DNA of 64,000 nt, from positions 22,907-86,906 of the forward strand of contig JAKVCD010000017.1 of NCBI GenBank assembly GCA_022446815.1, read 5' to 3'. The translations under genes and the position numbers were made by a program. Each line of letters begins with the position of its first letter. The first letter of the stretch is position 1. Of this stretch, positions 33,512 to 42,644 are shown one piece after another. The stretch is from Planctomycetota bacterium. GTDB lineage: Bacteria; Planctomycetota; UBA1135; GCA-002686595. The notes under the pieces are model-generated. The model was given only the letters and a program-made list of their open reading frames with translations, was not told where the DNA came from and made no database searches.

Positions 33512-34923
33512 TGAAGTGGCTGGAGAGAATCCCCGAAGAGCACCGCGAGCCGGTGGCAGTCCTCCTGGTGAGCATCTCGGTGTTTATCTGGGGCGCGATC
33601 CTGACCCTGTTCCTCGCTGGTGACATGGCGGAGACCTACACCTCCGAGGCTAGGCTCCTTGTCAAAGAGTCCCCGAAGGAGGCCCTCTCCTTTGGTGCCG
33701 ACCAGACAGAGCGCAGACCCTCAGGTCGTGGAAACGAGTACCTACAGATCCAGCTTGGGATCCTGAATAGCGCTGACGTACGCGAGAAAGTCGCCCGTCG
33801 CCTCTTAGAGGAGAACGAGATCCCGGACATCACTCCGTCTTTGGCTCCTGAAGACGCCGGGCCTACGGTCCTCGCGAGCGGCCCGGACTCAGCCCTCGCG
33901 ACTGTGATGGGGAGGCTCGCATCCCGCTTCAAAGCCACGCTCAAGAGGGACTCTCCCCTCATCGTGCTTGAGATGACTTGGCGCTCTCGCGCAGGCTCTC
34001 AGAAGCTCCTGCAGCACTACGTCGACGCCTTCCGCGAGACGAGGCGAGAGTTCTACTCCATGGACAGCACCGTAAACGCTGCTGACTCTGCAGTGAGGAT
34101 GGCCGAGTCGAAGCTGATCGATGAGCGGCGCACTCTGATCGAGTTCTTGGAGCCGCACGGCGTCATCAACTTGGACAAGGATCTCCCAAGCATCCGCCAG
34201 GACTTCGACATGCAGCGACGTGAGCTCGAGAACGTACGCGTCAGCATGGCCTCCAAGCAAAAGCAGCACGAGTGGTGGACCGAGTTCATCAAGGGCCAAG
34301 CAGAGGTCATAGAGGAGCCCTCAAACACCCAAATTGACCAGCGCAGGCAGGCGCTCGTCAGGATGCTGGATGACGCGCGCGCTGCGCTGGCCTCGAGCCC
34401 CTACCGCTCTGGCACTCCGGCGCACAACCGCATGACCCAGCAGGTGGGACGACTCGAGGAGCAGCTCGCTGGGCTGCCGAACGAGCCGGACCGCACGACC
34501 ATCCTCCGCGTGAACCCCGCGCTCACAGAGGCGCAGACCGCGATGCGGACTCTCGCCGGTGAGATCGCATCATTGGAGATGCAGCTGCAACTAGGTGAAC
34601 AGCGCCTCAGCTCACTCGAGATCGAGGTGAACCGTCTCTCTAGGCTGCGCGAAGAGGCGACCTCCCTCCTCAACGCGGTTGAGCTAGCTGAGAGCGCTGC
34701 GTCCGACCGCCGCAAGGAGTACGTGCGAGTCGCTGCAGCGAGCGAGGCCCTACAAGTTGAGACTGAGACCTCCACTCGCTTGGTGCAATCTCCCTCACTT
34801 CCGAGCGCCCCTAACCAGTTTGGAATCCTGACCTCGAACACGAAGGTCGGGTTCTTCCTCGCTGCTCTCGCTGCCCTCCTCGCTGGGTTCGTGACCAAGA
34901 TTCGCCTCCCCCGCAGGGTCTGA
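33511..34923 (+). CDS. Wzz/GumC-like polysaccharide co-polymerase without kinase domain
   Basis: The 470-residue protein has an N-terminal transmembrane helix (VAVLLVSISVFIWGAILTLFLAG), a long coiled-coil-rich periplasmic part, and a C-terminal helix (VGFFLAALAALLAGFVTKI) preceded by the proline-rich SLPSAPNQFG typical of chain-length regulators. There is no BY-kinase after the second helix, and no kinase gene nearby, so tyrosine-phosphorylation control would need a partner elsewhere. It should set polymer length and link the polymerase to the exporter encoded next to it. Confidence 0.85.
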   Translation: MKWLERIPEEHREPVAVLLVSISVFIWGAILTLFLAGDMAETYTSEARLLVKESPKEALSFGADQTERRPSGRGNEYLQIQLGILNSADVREKVARRLLEENEIPDITPSLAPEDAGPTVLASGPDSALATVMGRLASRFKATLKRDSPLIVLEMTWRSRAGSQKLLQHYVDAFRETRREFYSMDSTVNAADSAVRMAESKLIDERRTLIEFLEPHGVINLDKDLPSIRQDFDMQRRELENVRVSMASKQKQHEWWTEFIKGQAEVIEEPSNTQIDQRRQALVRMLDDARAALASSPYRSGTPAHNRMTQQVGRLEEQLAGLPNEPDRTTILRVNPALTEAQTAMRTLAGEIASLEMQLQLGEQRLSSLEIEVNRLSRLREEATSLLNAVELAESAASDRRKEYVRVAAASEALQVETETSTRLVQSPSLPSAPNQFGILTSNTKVGFFLAALAALLAGFVTKIRLPRRV

Positions 34924-34941
34924 TCCAGGAGCACGGACGCC

Positions 34942-36279
34942 ATGGTCCTCTCGCTCCTCCAGCAGACCTCTCCAGAGCTAAACGCTACTGGGACCGTCGT
35001 CCTCCTTCTGTGGATCCCGGCGACGCTCTTCGCCTTCTTCTACATGAAGCCGTGGAGGGCGATCGTCCTCTCGCATCTCGTCGGCTACCTCATCCTCCCC
35101 CACGGGGAGATCCACGTCCCTGCGCTGCCGGACATAGATCGCATCGTCGTGATCGGCCTCGGCTGTCTCCTGGGCGTCTTGTGGGTGCGACCGCCAGACC
35201 CTTGGCCCGTGATGCGCTGGATCGACATCCCAGTCTTGCTTTGGTGCTCGGCGCCGATGATCTCATCGCTCTCGAATGACCTCGGCCTCTGGGATGGAAT
35301 CTCTTCAGCGTCAAAAGAGGTCATCCGGATCGGCATCCCCTGGCTCCTCGCCCGGCGGTTCGTCCACGGTCCTGAAGAGGCGCGAGTGCTCGCGTCCCTC
35401 ATAGTCATCTGTGCGCTCGTGCACATCGTGCCGGTGCTCTACGAGATGAGGATGAGCCCACAGCTCCACAAGATGTTCTATGGGCAGCACCAGCACTCAT
35501 TCATCCAGACCCGTCGTGGCGGCGGTTGGCGACCGATGGTCTTCATGCAGCACGGCCTCGCCCTCGCCATGTTCCAAGCCACAGCAGCGATCTTGGCGCT
35601 GACACTCTGCGGTAGGACAGAGTATCGGCGTATTGAGCGCATCGTGGTCTTCCTCATTTTGGCCACGATCACGCTGCTGACGAACTCGCTGGGCGCGATC
35701 ATCCTCTTCCTCTTCGGGCTCGGACTCTGGACCCTCTGCAGGGGTCAGGCCTACGGGATGGTCATGGTCGGGACGCTCCTCGTCGTCCCCCTCTACCCAG
35801 GCGCACGCGCCTTCTTGGACTGGGACGGACATCAGATCGTTAACTACTTCGAGAAGATCGACTCGAACCGTGCCCGATCTCTTCAGACACGATTTGAAGA
35901 TGAGGCTGTCTTGCTCGATCGCGCCTTCGAGCGCCCATTCTTCGGATGGGGTGGCTTCGACCGAAAGGGCGTGGGCATCCTCGGCGACAAGCGCTCAACC
36001 GCCTACGACAGTCGCTGGATCATCCTCGTCGGATCTAGAGGTTGGGTCGGCATGATCTGTCGTATGTTGATCGCGCTCTTCCCGCTCTATGCCTTCTGCA
36101 AGCGCTTCCCACCCTGGACTTGGCATGGACCGCTCCTGGCCCCAGCTGGCGGTCTCTTCATGCTCGTCTTGCTGCATGAGCTCGACGCGCTCCTGAACAC
36201 CATGCCCAGCCCTCTCACCATCCTCGCGGCAGGTGTCCTCGCGAACCTCGCGACACCGAAGGACTCGCTCTCAACATGA
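34942..36279 (+). CDS. O-antigen polymerase/ligase-like membrane protein (Wzy/WaaL type)
   Basis: The 445-residue protein has about ten hydrophobic helices and a large loop around residues 280-355 with RARSLQTRFEDEAVLLDRAFERPFFGWGGFDRKG. The arrangement, and the GWGG-type loop motif, are typical of the O-antigen ligase/polymerase superfamily. An AGGAG site lies about 10 bases upstream of the ATG. In a Wzx/Wzy locus this is the best candidate for the polymerase that joins repeat units on the periplasmic face. It overlaps the following GT2 gene by 4 bases. Confidence 0.82.
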   Translation: MVLSLLQQTSPELNATGTVVLLLWIPATLFAFFYMKPWRAIVLSHLVGYLILPHGEIHVPALPDIDRIVVIGLGCLLGVLWVRPPDPWPVMRWIDIPVLLWCSAPMISSLSNDLGLWDGISSASKEVIRIGIPWLLARRFVHGPEEARVLASLIVICALVHIVPVLYEMRMSPQLHKMFYGQHQHSFIQTRRGGGWRPMVFMQHGLALAMFQATAAILALTLCGRTEYRRIERIVVFLILATITLLTNSLGAIILFLFGLGLWTLCRGQAYGMVMVGTLLVVPLYPGARAFLDWDGHQIVNYFEKIDSNRARSLQTRFEDEAVLLDRAFERPFFGWGGFDRKGVGILGDKRSTAYDSRWIILVGSRGWVGMICRMLIALFPLYAFCKRFPPWTWHGPLLAPAGGLFMLVLLHELDALLNTMPSPLTILAAGVLANLATPKDSLST

Positions 36280-37268
36280 GCACGAGCGCCGGAGTCGTCG
36301 TCATCGGGAGGAACGAAGGCGAGCGGCTGAGGCGCTGCCTCGCCTCCGTTGAGGCCTCTGGCCTCCCTGTCGTCTACGTAGACTCAGCCTCGACGGACGA
36401 GAGCCAAAAGCTCGCTCGTCAGCGCGGCGTCCACGTCGTCGAGCTAGACGACACAACCCAACTCTCAGCCGCGCGCGCACGGAACGAGGGCCTCTCGAAG
36501 CTCGTCGAGCTCGCACCGAGCTGTGAATTCGTTTGCTTCCTCGATGGAGACTGTGAGCTCGCGAGCGGCTGGATCGAACACGCTACGAACTTCCTCGCTG
36601 CGCAACCCTCGGTCGCTGCTGTCGCAGGCAGGAGGAGGGAGCGCGCGCCAGAGGCGAGCGTCTGGAACCGCCTCTGCGATCTCGAGTGGGACACCCCGAC
36701 CGGCGCAGCTCATGCGACCGGAGGTGACTTCGTCGTTCGAGTCAGCGCCTTTCATGAGGTCGGTGGTTTTGACGAAGCCTTCGTCGCAGGCGAGGAGCCA
36801 GAGCTCGGCTTGCGATTGCGGCGTGCAGGCTGGGAGATCCACCGTCTCGACCGAGAGATGACGATCCATGACGCTGGCATGACTCGCTTCAGTCAGTGGT
36901 GGCGGCGCTGCCGGAGGGCTGGACAGGCCTTCTTGCACGGCTACCTCGTCCACCGCGAAGGGCCTGAGCGCTTCTGGAGACGCGAAGCGCTCCGCCCGAT
37001 CCTTTGGGGGATCGCGCTCCCTGCGCTGACCCTCGCCCTTGCGCCTCTCACGGGCGGCTGGAGCCTCCTCTTGTGCCTGCTCTTCCCTCTGCAAGCCCTC
37101 CGCATCGCTCGCGCAGAGCTGCGCCGAGAGCGCTCACTCAGCGACGCGCTGCTCTACTCAGCTGCCTGCCTCCTCGGTCACTTTGCGGAGCTCAGCGGAC
37201 AAGCTGGCTTCCTCGTCGCGCGCCTGCACGGGAGCGGGCCCGCGCTCCTCGAGTACAAGCAAGACTGA
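36276..37268 (+). CDS. Glycosyltransferase family 2 with C-terminal membrane helices
   Basis: The 330-residue protein begins VVVIGRNEGERLRRCLASVEA, followed by VVYVDSASTDES, CFLDGDCEL (DxD-type metal site) and GGDFVVRVSAFHEVGGFDEAFVAGEEPELGLRLRRAG, a standard GT2 catalytic core. Two hydrophobic helices near 245-285 (ILWGIALPALTLALAPLTGG, LLLCLLFPLQAL) place it at the inner membrane. The start overlaps the polymerase stop by 4 bases, closing the four-gene export-polymerisation unit. It probably supplies one sugar of the repeat unit. Confidence 0.9.
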   Translation: MSTSAGVVVIGRNEGERLRRCLASVEASGLPVVYVDSASTDESQKLARQRGVHVVELDDTTQLSAARARNEGLSKLVELAPSCEFVCFLDGDCELASGWIEHATNFLAAQPSVAAVAGRRRERAPEASVWNRLCDLEWDTPTGAAHATGGDFVVRVSAFHEVGGFDEAFVAGEEPELGLRLRRAGWEIHRLDREMTIHDAGMTRFSQWWRRCRRAGQAFLHGYLVHREGPERFWRREALRPILWGIALPALTLALAPLTGGWSLLLCLLFPLQALRIARAELRRERSLSDALLYSAACLLGHFAELSGQAGFLVARLHGSGPALLEYKQD

Positions 37269-37269
37269 C

Positions 37270-38067
37270 TCAGTCCGTTTGACACAGCAGCCCAGCGTAC
37301 GATGAGCGGCGCAGGGCATCCTCAAGCTCTGCGCGGTTCTCAATGCCGTCCAGCGGCTGGCCCCGCACCGCCGAGCGGTGCCCGGTGTCTGAGAGCGGCA
37401 CCTGATCGACCTCTAGGAAGTCGTGCACGCGGGCGAGGGCATGCGCCGCTGCATCGCTACTCGCGAGGTCACGCTCGTAGCAGAGAGAGAGGCGCCGATG
37501 ATGTGAGAGTTGCTCTAGGAGGCGGTCCTCCTCTTCTGCCTCTCTTTGGAGCTCATCGAGGACCTCAAGTAAGCGGGGAGGATCGACGGAAATTCTCTCC
37601 GCGGCGCCGTCTTGAGCTCGAGTGACGGCTCGGCCGATCAAGTTGAGGCGGTGTAAGGAGAGCGCCCGCGCCAAGAGGTCTTCGCGTCTCAGGTGAATGA
37701 TCGAGAGCCCCTCGCAACGCTCAAACCAACCGAGGACCGCCGGATCTCTCAAATGGATGAAGAACTCCTTCACCCCTAGGCTCACGAGGCGACTGCGTGC
37801 GCGAAAGTGCGTGCTCCTGCCAGCGATACTCCGCGAGAGATACGAGAGGCTCTGCGCCGCGTAGTAAACAGCCCTCGAGGAATAGACTGTCTCCATGAGC
37901 TGTGCCTGCGATGCGCCGAGCCAACGAGCAGGCGTCCAGAGCCTCGCTGGTAAGGTCCACCCTCCGAGGACCTCTCCAAAGTTGCACAGCTCTGGGTGCT
38001 GATTCATAGCGGCGACGAGGTGGTTCGAGCCGCTCCTTCCAGAGGTCAGTACAACATGTCTCTTCAT
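37270..38067 (-). CDS. Sulfotransferase-like protein (Stf0-like)
   Basis: The start at 38067 (265 residues) gives MKRHVVLTSGRSGSNHLVAAMNQHPELCNFGEV, in which TSGRSGSNHL is the PAPS 5'-phosphosulfate loop in the form seen in Stf0-type sulfotransferases. The longer open frame is Arg/Pro-rich and not protein-like. LSIIHLRREDLLARALSLHRL fits the 3'-phosphate binding segment with Arg and Ser. It is the last gene of a minus-strand unit after a GT2 and a DUF3050 gene, and ends one base after the convergent GT2 gene. It likely sulfates the glycan made here. Confidence 0.85.
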   Translation of the reverse strand: MKRHVVLTSGRSGSNHLVAAMNQHPELCNFGEVLGGWTLPARLWTPARWLGASQAQLMETVYSSRAVYYAAQSLSYLSRSIAGRSTHFRARSRLVSLGVKEFFIHLRDPAVLGWFERCEGLSIIHLRREDLLARALSLHRLNLIGRAVTRAQDGAAERISVDPPRLLEVLDELQREAEEEDRLLEQLSHHRRLSLCYERDLASSDAAAHALARVHDFLEVDQVPLSDTGHRSAVRGQPLDGIENRAELEDALRRSSYAGLLCQTD

Positions 38068-38084
38068 GGCATCTCGTCTCGGCT

Positions 38085-39260
38085 TCAATCCTCCGCCGCG
38101 CTCCCTCGAGGCGTCCGCCTCCACTCGCCTGCGCCGAGGAGGGTCGCCGGGAGCTGGAGAAGTCGTAGCGCCGCATGGAGCGGCAGCGCGAGCACCTCGT
38201 GGGGGGCGACCAAGCCCCTCCCCACGCGAACCCAAGCGGTCATGAGCGCAGCCGTGAGGAGGACTGAGGGAGCGAGGCTTAAGCTCAACGGCGCGCCGAC
38301 GAAGACCCCTGAAGCTGCGGTGAGGAGACAAGCGAAGGCTAGGAGAGACAGCGGAGGAATCAGGCCGTCTAGCGCGAGCCAGAGGACCCTGAGGCGGCCG
38401 GCCAACATAGCCCGAAGGGCCACCCCGGGGAGCTCACGCCAAGCGCCCAGCAGGGTTCCGCGCTCCCAGCGCGCGCGCTGCACCTTTGTCGCCGCGCTGC
38501 CACTCGCTAGCTCTCCCGCGCAAACCACCTCCCCGGCATAGCTCGCTGGCAGAGCCTCGTCCGCCAAGCGCCAGCCCCAGACCGCATCCTCCGCCAGCTC
38601 CCCTGCCGGCGCGGGGACCGCGAGACAAGCCGACCATGGCAGGGCGAAGTTGGACCCTAAGAGCGAGACCGCCCCACCAAGCGCAGAGAGCCCGCGCACG
38701 CGGAGGTCGTTCTTCAGCCTTACCGCCAAGCTAGAGACGCGCTCACGGAGCGCACCGTCTTGGCCGACCTCCATCTGAAAGGCGCCCTGGACAGGGAGGC
38801 CACGCTCGAGCGCTAAGGCCGCGAGCTCTCCCGGGCCACCCTCGAGATAGGAGCTGTCTGCGTCAAGGAACACGACCACCTCCGGCGGGTCTGCGGCTAG
38901 ATGCTCTAGGCCGAATCGCAGCGCGTACCCCTTGCCGCGCGCGCTCGGTTCATCTCGCACGATGACCTCAACGCCGGCGGCCGCAGCGACCGCAGCTGTC
39001 TCATCTGTGCAGTTGTCTGCGACGACGAGCACAGTCCCAGGCGAGGGTAGCAGCGGGGTCAACGCCCGCAGACGCTCAACGAGTCCCTCCGCCTCATCGT
39101 GCGCAGGGATCAACACTCGGTAGCGGAGGCCTGAGGGGGCCTCCTTGCGCCCTGAAGTACCCCGCCGTCTCGCGCAGAGGACCTCAACAAGGAGCAGCGT
39201 CGAGGGAGCCGCGCAGAGGAGAGAGGCGACCGCGGCGAGGTGCCACGCTTGGAGCTCCAT
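38085..39260 (-). CDS. Membrane glycosyltransferase family 2
   Basis: From the ATG at 39260 (AAGGTG site upstream) the protein has 391 residues. It has an N-terminal helix (HLAAVASLLCAAPSTLLLVEVL), a GT2 core (YRVLIPAHDEAEGLVERLRAL, VLVVADNCTDETAAVAAAAG, RGKGYALRFGLEHL, VVFLDADSSYL with a DxD site), QRARWERGTLL matching the QxxRW motif of processive GT2 enzymes, and three or more C-terminal helices. QxxRW with C-terminal membrane helices suggests a polymer-forming or membrane-coupled enzyme. It lies between the DUF3050 gene and a sulfotransferase gene. Confidence 0.9.
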   Translation of the reverse strand: MELQAWHLAAVASLLCAAPSTLLLVEVLCARRRGTSGRKEAPSGLRYRVLIPAHDEAEGLVERLRALTPLLPSPGTVLVVADNCTDETAAVAAAAGVEVIVRDEPSARGKGYALRFGLEHLAADPPEVVVFLDADSSYLEGGPGELAALALERGLPVQGAFQMEVGQDGALRERVSSLAVRLKNDLRVRGLSALGGAVSLLGSNFALPWSACLAVPAPAGELAEDAVWGWRLADEALPASYAGEVVCAGELASGSAATKVQRARWERGTLLGAWRELPGVALRAMLAGRLRVLWLALDGLIPPLSLLAFACLLTAASGVFVGAPLSLSLAPSVLLTAALMTAWVRVGRGLVAPHEVLALPLHAALRLLQLPATLLGAGEWRRTPRGSAAED

Positions 39261-39297
39261 CGCTCGCACCTTGCTCAGTGGCCCTGTGGACCCGAGC

Positions 39298-40095
39298 TCA
39301 GGCGCTCTCCTGGAGCTCGTCGATCGCAGCGAGCTCCTTAGCCAAGCCATCAAAGAAGCTGAGTCGTACGCGCAGGGCTTGGTGGACTGCGTCAGCGACT
39401 CGACCCCAGCGCGCGCGGTCTTCACCACAGAGACGCTCGAGCGCGTCTCTCGCGAAGGGCTCATGATCGTTAGCTGAGAGCTCGATGTGTCGCTCGCCAT
39501 AGGCGCGGAGTCGATCTCCTACCTCGCCAGCCCAAGAGAGGTCTTCCATCCCTTTAGACCAGAAGTCGCCGATGACGTGCTCACGAGAGAAGGTGAATAC
39601 CCCGAGGACCTCTTCGTGAGACCCCCTCGTCACCAAGTGCCATGTGCTCTCCAAGAAGCGCCGGATGTAATCCGGCACATCTAAGCTGCCTAAGAAGTGA
39701 GGATATGGCTCGCCAAGCCTGATCCTTCGGATGACCTCCTCTAAGACCTCAGTCTCAGAGTTGAGCTCTTTCGCGATCTCTAAGAAGGTCTCGAAGTGAC
39801 TAGAAGCTCCCTCGCCGAGGGCCTCGTCAGACTCTTCTACGATGCTGATCTGGTGAACGAGCCTCCTAAGCTCCGGGATTCCCACAGGGACCCAGGGCAG
39901 CCGAGTCCGAGTGAAGCGCTCACGCATCGAGCCTACGAGAGTCATGAAGTCCCAGACCAGGAACGAGTAGCGCCCGAGAAAGCACCGTGCCCGATCGAGG
40001 TCTCGGGTCACGCGCATCGCTTCGTGGGTCGCCAATCGCTCCCGCAGGGCTTGGATCTCCTCCTCCAACTGAATGGAGTGCATTGAGGGGGCCAT
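39298..40095 (-). CDS. DUF3050 family protein (heme-oxygenase-like helical fold)
   Basis: The 265-residue protein carries the DUF3050 signature FLVWDFMTLVGSMRERFTRTRLPWVP followed by LRRLVHQISIVEESDEALG and SSHFETFLEIAKEL. From memory, family members usually have a His in an HVFAVWDFM context; here the segment is RYSFLVWDFM, so that His looks replaced. The N-terminal 30 residues are a short coiled coil. The family is related to heme-oxygenase/TenA-like folds and has no agreed function. The location as first gene of a GT2-sulfotransferase unit is unexpected. A second ATG four codons in is equally possible. Confidence 0.8.
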   Translation of the reverse strand: MAPSMHSIQLEEEIQALRERLATHEAMRVTRDLDRARCFLGRYSFLVWDFMTLVGSMRERFTRTRLPWVPVGIPELRRLVHQISIVEESDEALGEGASSHFETFLEIAKELNSETEVLEEVIRRIRLGEPYPHFLGSLDVPDYIRRFLESTWHLVTRGSHEEVLGVFTFSREHVIGDFWSKGMEDLSWAGEVGDRLRAYGERHIELSANDHEPFARDALERLCGEDRARWGRVADAVHQALRVRLSFFDGLAKELAAIDELQESA

Positions 40096-40229
40096 GGGAC
40101 TGCCTCAACGCTACCACGGGAACGAAGATAAGGGGGCCGGAATGGGCCTTTGGAGCCACAGTCTTTGGATTTCTTGCGAGGAGCCGCTCGCGAGTTGCCG
40201 CGCGTCGCTCTCCGAGTGATGCTCCAAGG

Positions 40230-41228
40230 GTGAACGACACACAGAGAAGCGCCGCAGCGTCCTCGAGCGAGGGCCTCAAGGTCGCCTTCATCCTCGGGAT
40301 GGGGCGCTCAGGGACAAACTTCCTCCTTGACCTCCTAGACACCTCCCCTACGACTCACTGCAGGAACGAGCCCGACGAGCTCCTTGGCGGCGCGCTGGAG
40401 TCGTGGAGTGAGTGGAAGATCCACAGTGGCCTTCGGGGAGCTGAGGACCTCTGGCCCGCGCTGCAGCGAGCTGCGGCTTCCGGCGGTGAGCGAGATCGCC
40501 GCATCCCCACTCATAAGACGTGGCTTCGCAGCAGCGCCTCCGCACCACTGAACGCGCTCTCTAGGGCCAAGCTCCGAAAGCTGCTCCCAACAATGAGCGG
40601 CGCTGAATACCAGCTCCCGAACACGCTAGCTCAGGCCGACGCCCTCGCTGGCGCGCTCCACGTGCTCAAGGTCAACGCTGCCCCCTCAGTCGCAGAGGTC
40701 TTCCTAGGCGAGCCTCTCAGCGAGGCCGCACCTCCGCCCAAGGTCCTTCACATCGTCCGCAACCCTGCGGGCTTTCTGCGTTCGTGGAGGCGTCGCTGGC
40801 TCGTCAAACACGACGAAGCTGAGGTCTTCGCTGCCAACCTCGCCCGACTCCAAGCTGTCCTCAAACATGACCCCGAAGGAAGTGCGTTCGTCCGAGAGGT
40901 CCAAGAACCTGACGTCTTTGAGGCAGAGCTGCTCTTCTGGAGATACTGCACCCAGCGAATTCGCGCCGCAGGCGTAGGGAGTCAGGGCTACTACGAGGTC
41001 TCCTATGACGAGCTCGCGCACGCTCCGCTCCCCTCATTGCGCGGCGTCTTCGATCACTTGAAGCTGCCTTGGGATGGGCAGCTCGAGGCCAGGGTCAACC
41101 AGATGACCGGCTCCTCAGTCAACATCGCGGACGCCTATCAGCGTGAACTCGATGAGGACGCTCGCGCGCGCTTTGAGCGAACGCTCGGCCCTGCGCTCGT
41201 AGAAGAGTTCTCTCTCAAGGGGAGCTGA
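40230..41228 (+). CDS. Sulfotransferase family protein
   Basis: I chose a GTG at 40230 (332 residues) because the longer frame begins inside the divergent DUF3050 gene. KVAFILGMGRSGTNFLLDLLDTSP is the PAPS loop, KVLHIVRNPAGFLRSWRRRW the 3'-phosphate site, and YYEVSYDELAHAPLPSLRGVFDHLKLPW a usual C-terminal segment. It is the fourth PAPS-type sulfotransferase in the locus and the most divergent from the first two. It stands alone on the plus strand, convergent with the sugar transferase gene 11 bases away. Confidence 0.85.
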   Translation: MNDTQRSAAASSSEGLKVAFILGMGRSGTNFLLDLLDTSPTTHCRNEPDELLGGALESWSEWKIHSGLRGAEDLWPALQRAAASGGERDRRIPTHKTWLRSSASAPLNALSRAKLRKLLPTMSGAEYQLPNTLAQADALAGALHVLKVNAAPSVAEVFLGEPLSEAAPPPKVLHIVRNPAGFLRSWRRRWLVKHDEAEVFAANLARLQAVLKHDPEGSAFVREVQEPDVFEAELLFWRYCTQRIRAAGVGSQGYYEVSYDELAHAPLPSLRGVFDHLKLPWDGQLEARVNQMTGSSVNIADAYQRELDEDARARFERTLGPALVEEFSLKGS

Positions 41229-41239
41229 GCAGCTCTAGA

Positions 41240-42619
41240 TCACCAAGCTCCGCGCATCGAGAGCACTGCTGGGATGGTCTTTAGGAGGAGCAAGATGTCT
41301 CCCTTGTTCGACCAAGTCCGGGTGTACTCGAGGTCCAGCGCCATCCAGGTCTCGAAGGAGAGGTCACTGCGGCCAGAGACCTGCCAAGTGCATGTGAGAC
41401 CAGGTTTCACAGCGAGGCGGTGGTGCTGCCAAGATTCGTAGCGGGCCACCTCTTGCGGTCGTGCAGGGCGAGGGCCGACCAAGCTCATCTCACCCCTTAG
41501 GACGTTGATGAGCTGCGGGAGCTCATCGATGCTCGTCCTACGAAGCCAACGACCGATCCAAGTGAGACGCGGATCATTCCGCACCTTAAAGATCGGGCCG
41601 TCCTTCTCGTTGAGATGTTGGATGCCGAACTGCCGGCTCTCTGACCCCTCGTGCATTGTCCGCAGCTTGTAGAGGGTGAACTCACGTCCACGGAGCCCCA
41701 CTCTCTCCTGCGAGAACAACACCGGCCCGCGCGATGTGAGCTTCACAGCCAGCATCGCGACGAGAAGGACCGGCGCGCTCAAAGCGAGCGCGGTCAAAGC
41801 CCCAGAGATGTCGATCATGCGCTTCGTGAAGAGTCGCAAAGGAGAGGCTGTCACGGTCACCTGATAGACAGCGCCAAGGGACCTCCCCTGCTCGTCACGC
41901 GAGAGGCCTTCACCTCCTTGGAACGGCAGCGTCTCGACCCTCGCCGGGACGCCGAAGACGCGGCAGGTGTGGATCACCCCCTCGACAGCCTCGTAGTGCG
42001 ATCGCATGGGAAGCTGTACCCAGACCTCATCGATTACGTGGCTGCGCAATACGTCCTCGAGCGCACTGACGCTGCCGAGGCGCGGCCACGGGCCGCTCGA
42101 GCGAGCGCTGTCATCCTCGAGGCAGCCGACGACGACTGGAGCAGCCCCCGGCACACGGTCAGCAGAGCTCAGAATGCGCGCGGTGCGATCATTAGCACCT
42201 ACGATCAAGATCCTCGGCTGATCGTCCATCGGGAGGACGCGCAGCCAGCCTGCTCCAGAAGAGAGCTGCTGATAGCTCGCTGAGGAGACGAGCCCGATGA
42301 GCACACAGGCCGGCAACAAGGTCAGCCGGTCCTCGACCGCTAGCTCTGGGTACAAGGCCCCCACAAGCGTCACTGAGATGATGAGTGGGAGAGCCAAGAG
42401 GCGCACGGTCTGCCAGAGGTCTGACCCGCGAAGCCGCGCAGGCCTTAGCAGCACGCTGATCGAGGCTGTATAGCAAGCCCCTAAGATGAGGCTGAAGCTT
42501 GGATCCACTTGATCCCAACCCCAGGCCGCCTGCCCGCAGTACACGAGCGCAGCCAGCATCACGCCATGCAGGAGTGAGGCCTTGAGGAACCACACTTGGT
42601 TTTGGAGAGGGACAGACAT
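41240..42619 (-). CDS. Exopolysaccharide polyprenyl-phosphate sugar-1-phosphate transferase (WcaJ/WbaP type)
   Basis: The 459-residue protein has four or five N-terminal helices, a Rossmann-like middle domain (PRILIVGANDRTARIL) and the bacterial sugar transferase domain. That domain has KRMIDISGALTALALSAPVLL, FSQERVGLRGREFTLYKLRTM, RTSIDELPQLINVLRGEMSLVGPRP and VKPGLTCTWQVSGRSDLSF. It starts repeat-unit synthesis by moving a sugar phosphate from a nucleotide sugar to undecaprenyl phosphate. Together with wzx, wzy-, wzz- and wza-like genes it defines the locus as Wzy-dependent. A perfect hairpin lies in its leader. Confidence 0.95.
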   Translation of the reverse strand: MSVPLQNQVWFLKASLLHGVMLAALVYCGQAAWGWDQVDPSFSLILGACYTASISVLLRPARLRGSDLWQTVRLLALPLIISVTLVGALYPELAVEDRLTLLPACVLIGLVSSASYQQLSSGAGWLRVLPMDDQPRILIVGANDRTARILSSADRVPGAAPVVVGCLEDDSARSSGPWPRLGSVSALEDVLRSHVIDEVWVQLPMRSHYEAVEGVIHTCRVFGVPARVETLPFQGGEGLSRDEQGRSLGAVYQVTVTASPLRLFTKRMIDISGALTALALSAPVLLVAMLAVKLTSRGPVLFSQERVGLRGREFTLYKLRTMHEGSESRQFGIQHLNEKDGPIFKVRNDPRLTWIGRWLRRTSIDELPQLINVLRGEMSLVGPRPARPQEVARYESWQHHRLAVKPGLTCTWQVSGRSDLSFETWMALDLEYTRTWSNKGDILLLLKTIPAVLSMRGAW

Positions 42620-42644
42620 GGAGTTTAGGTGGCACGAAGGCGTA

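Noticed and set aside
39987..40229. Upstream extension of the sulfotransferase gene at 40230
   Set aside because: The extension overlaps the divergent DUF3050 coding sequence and is not protein-like.
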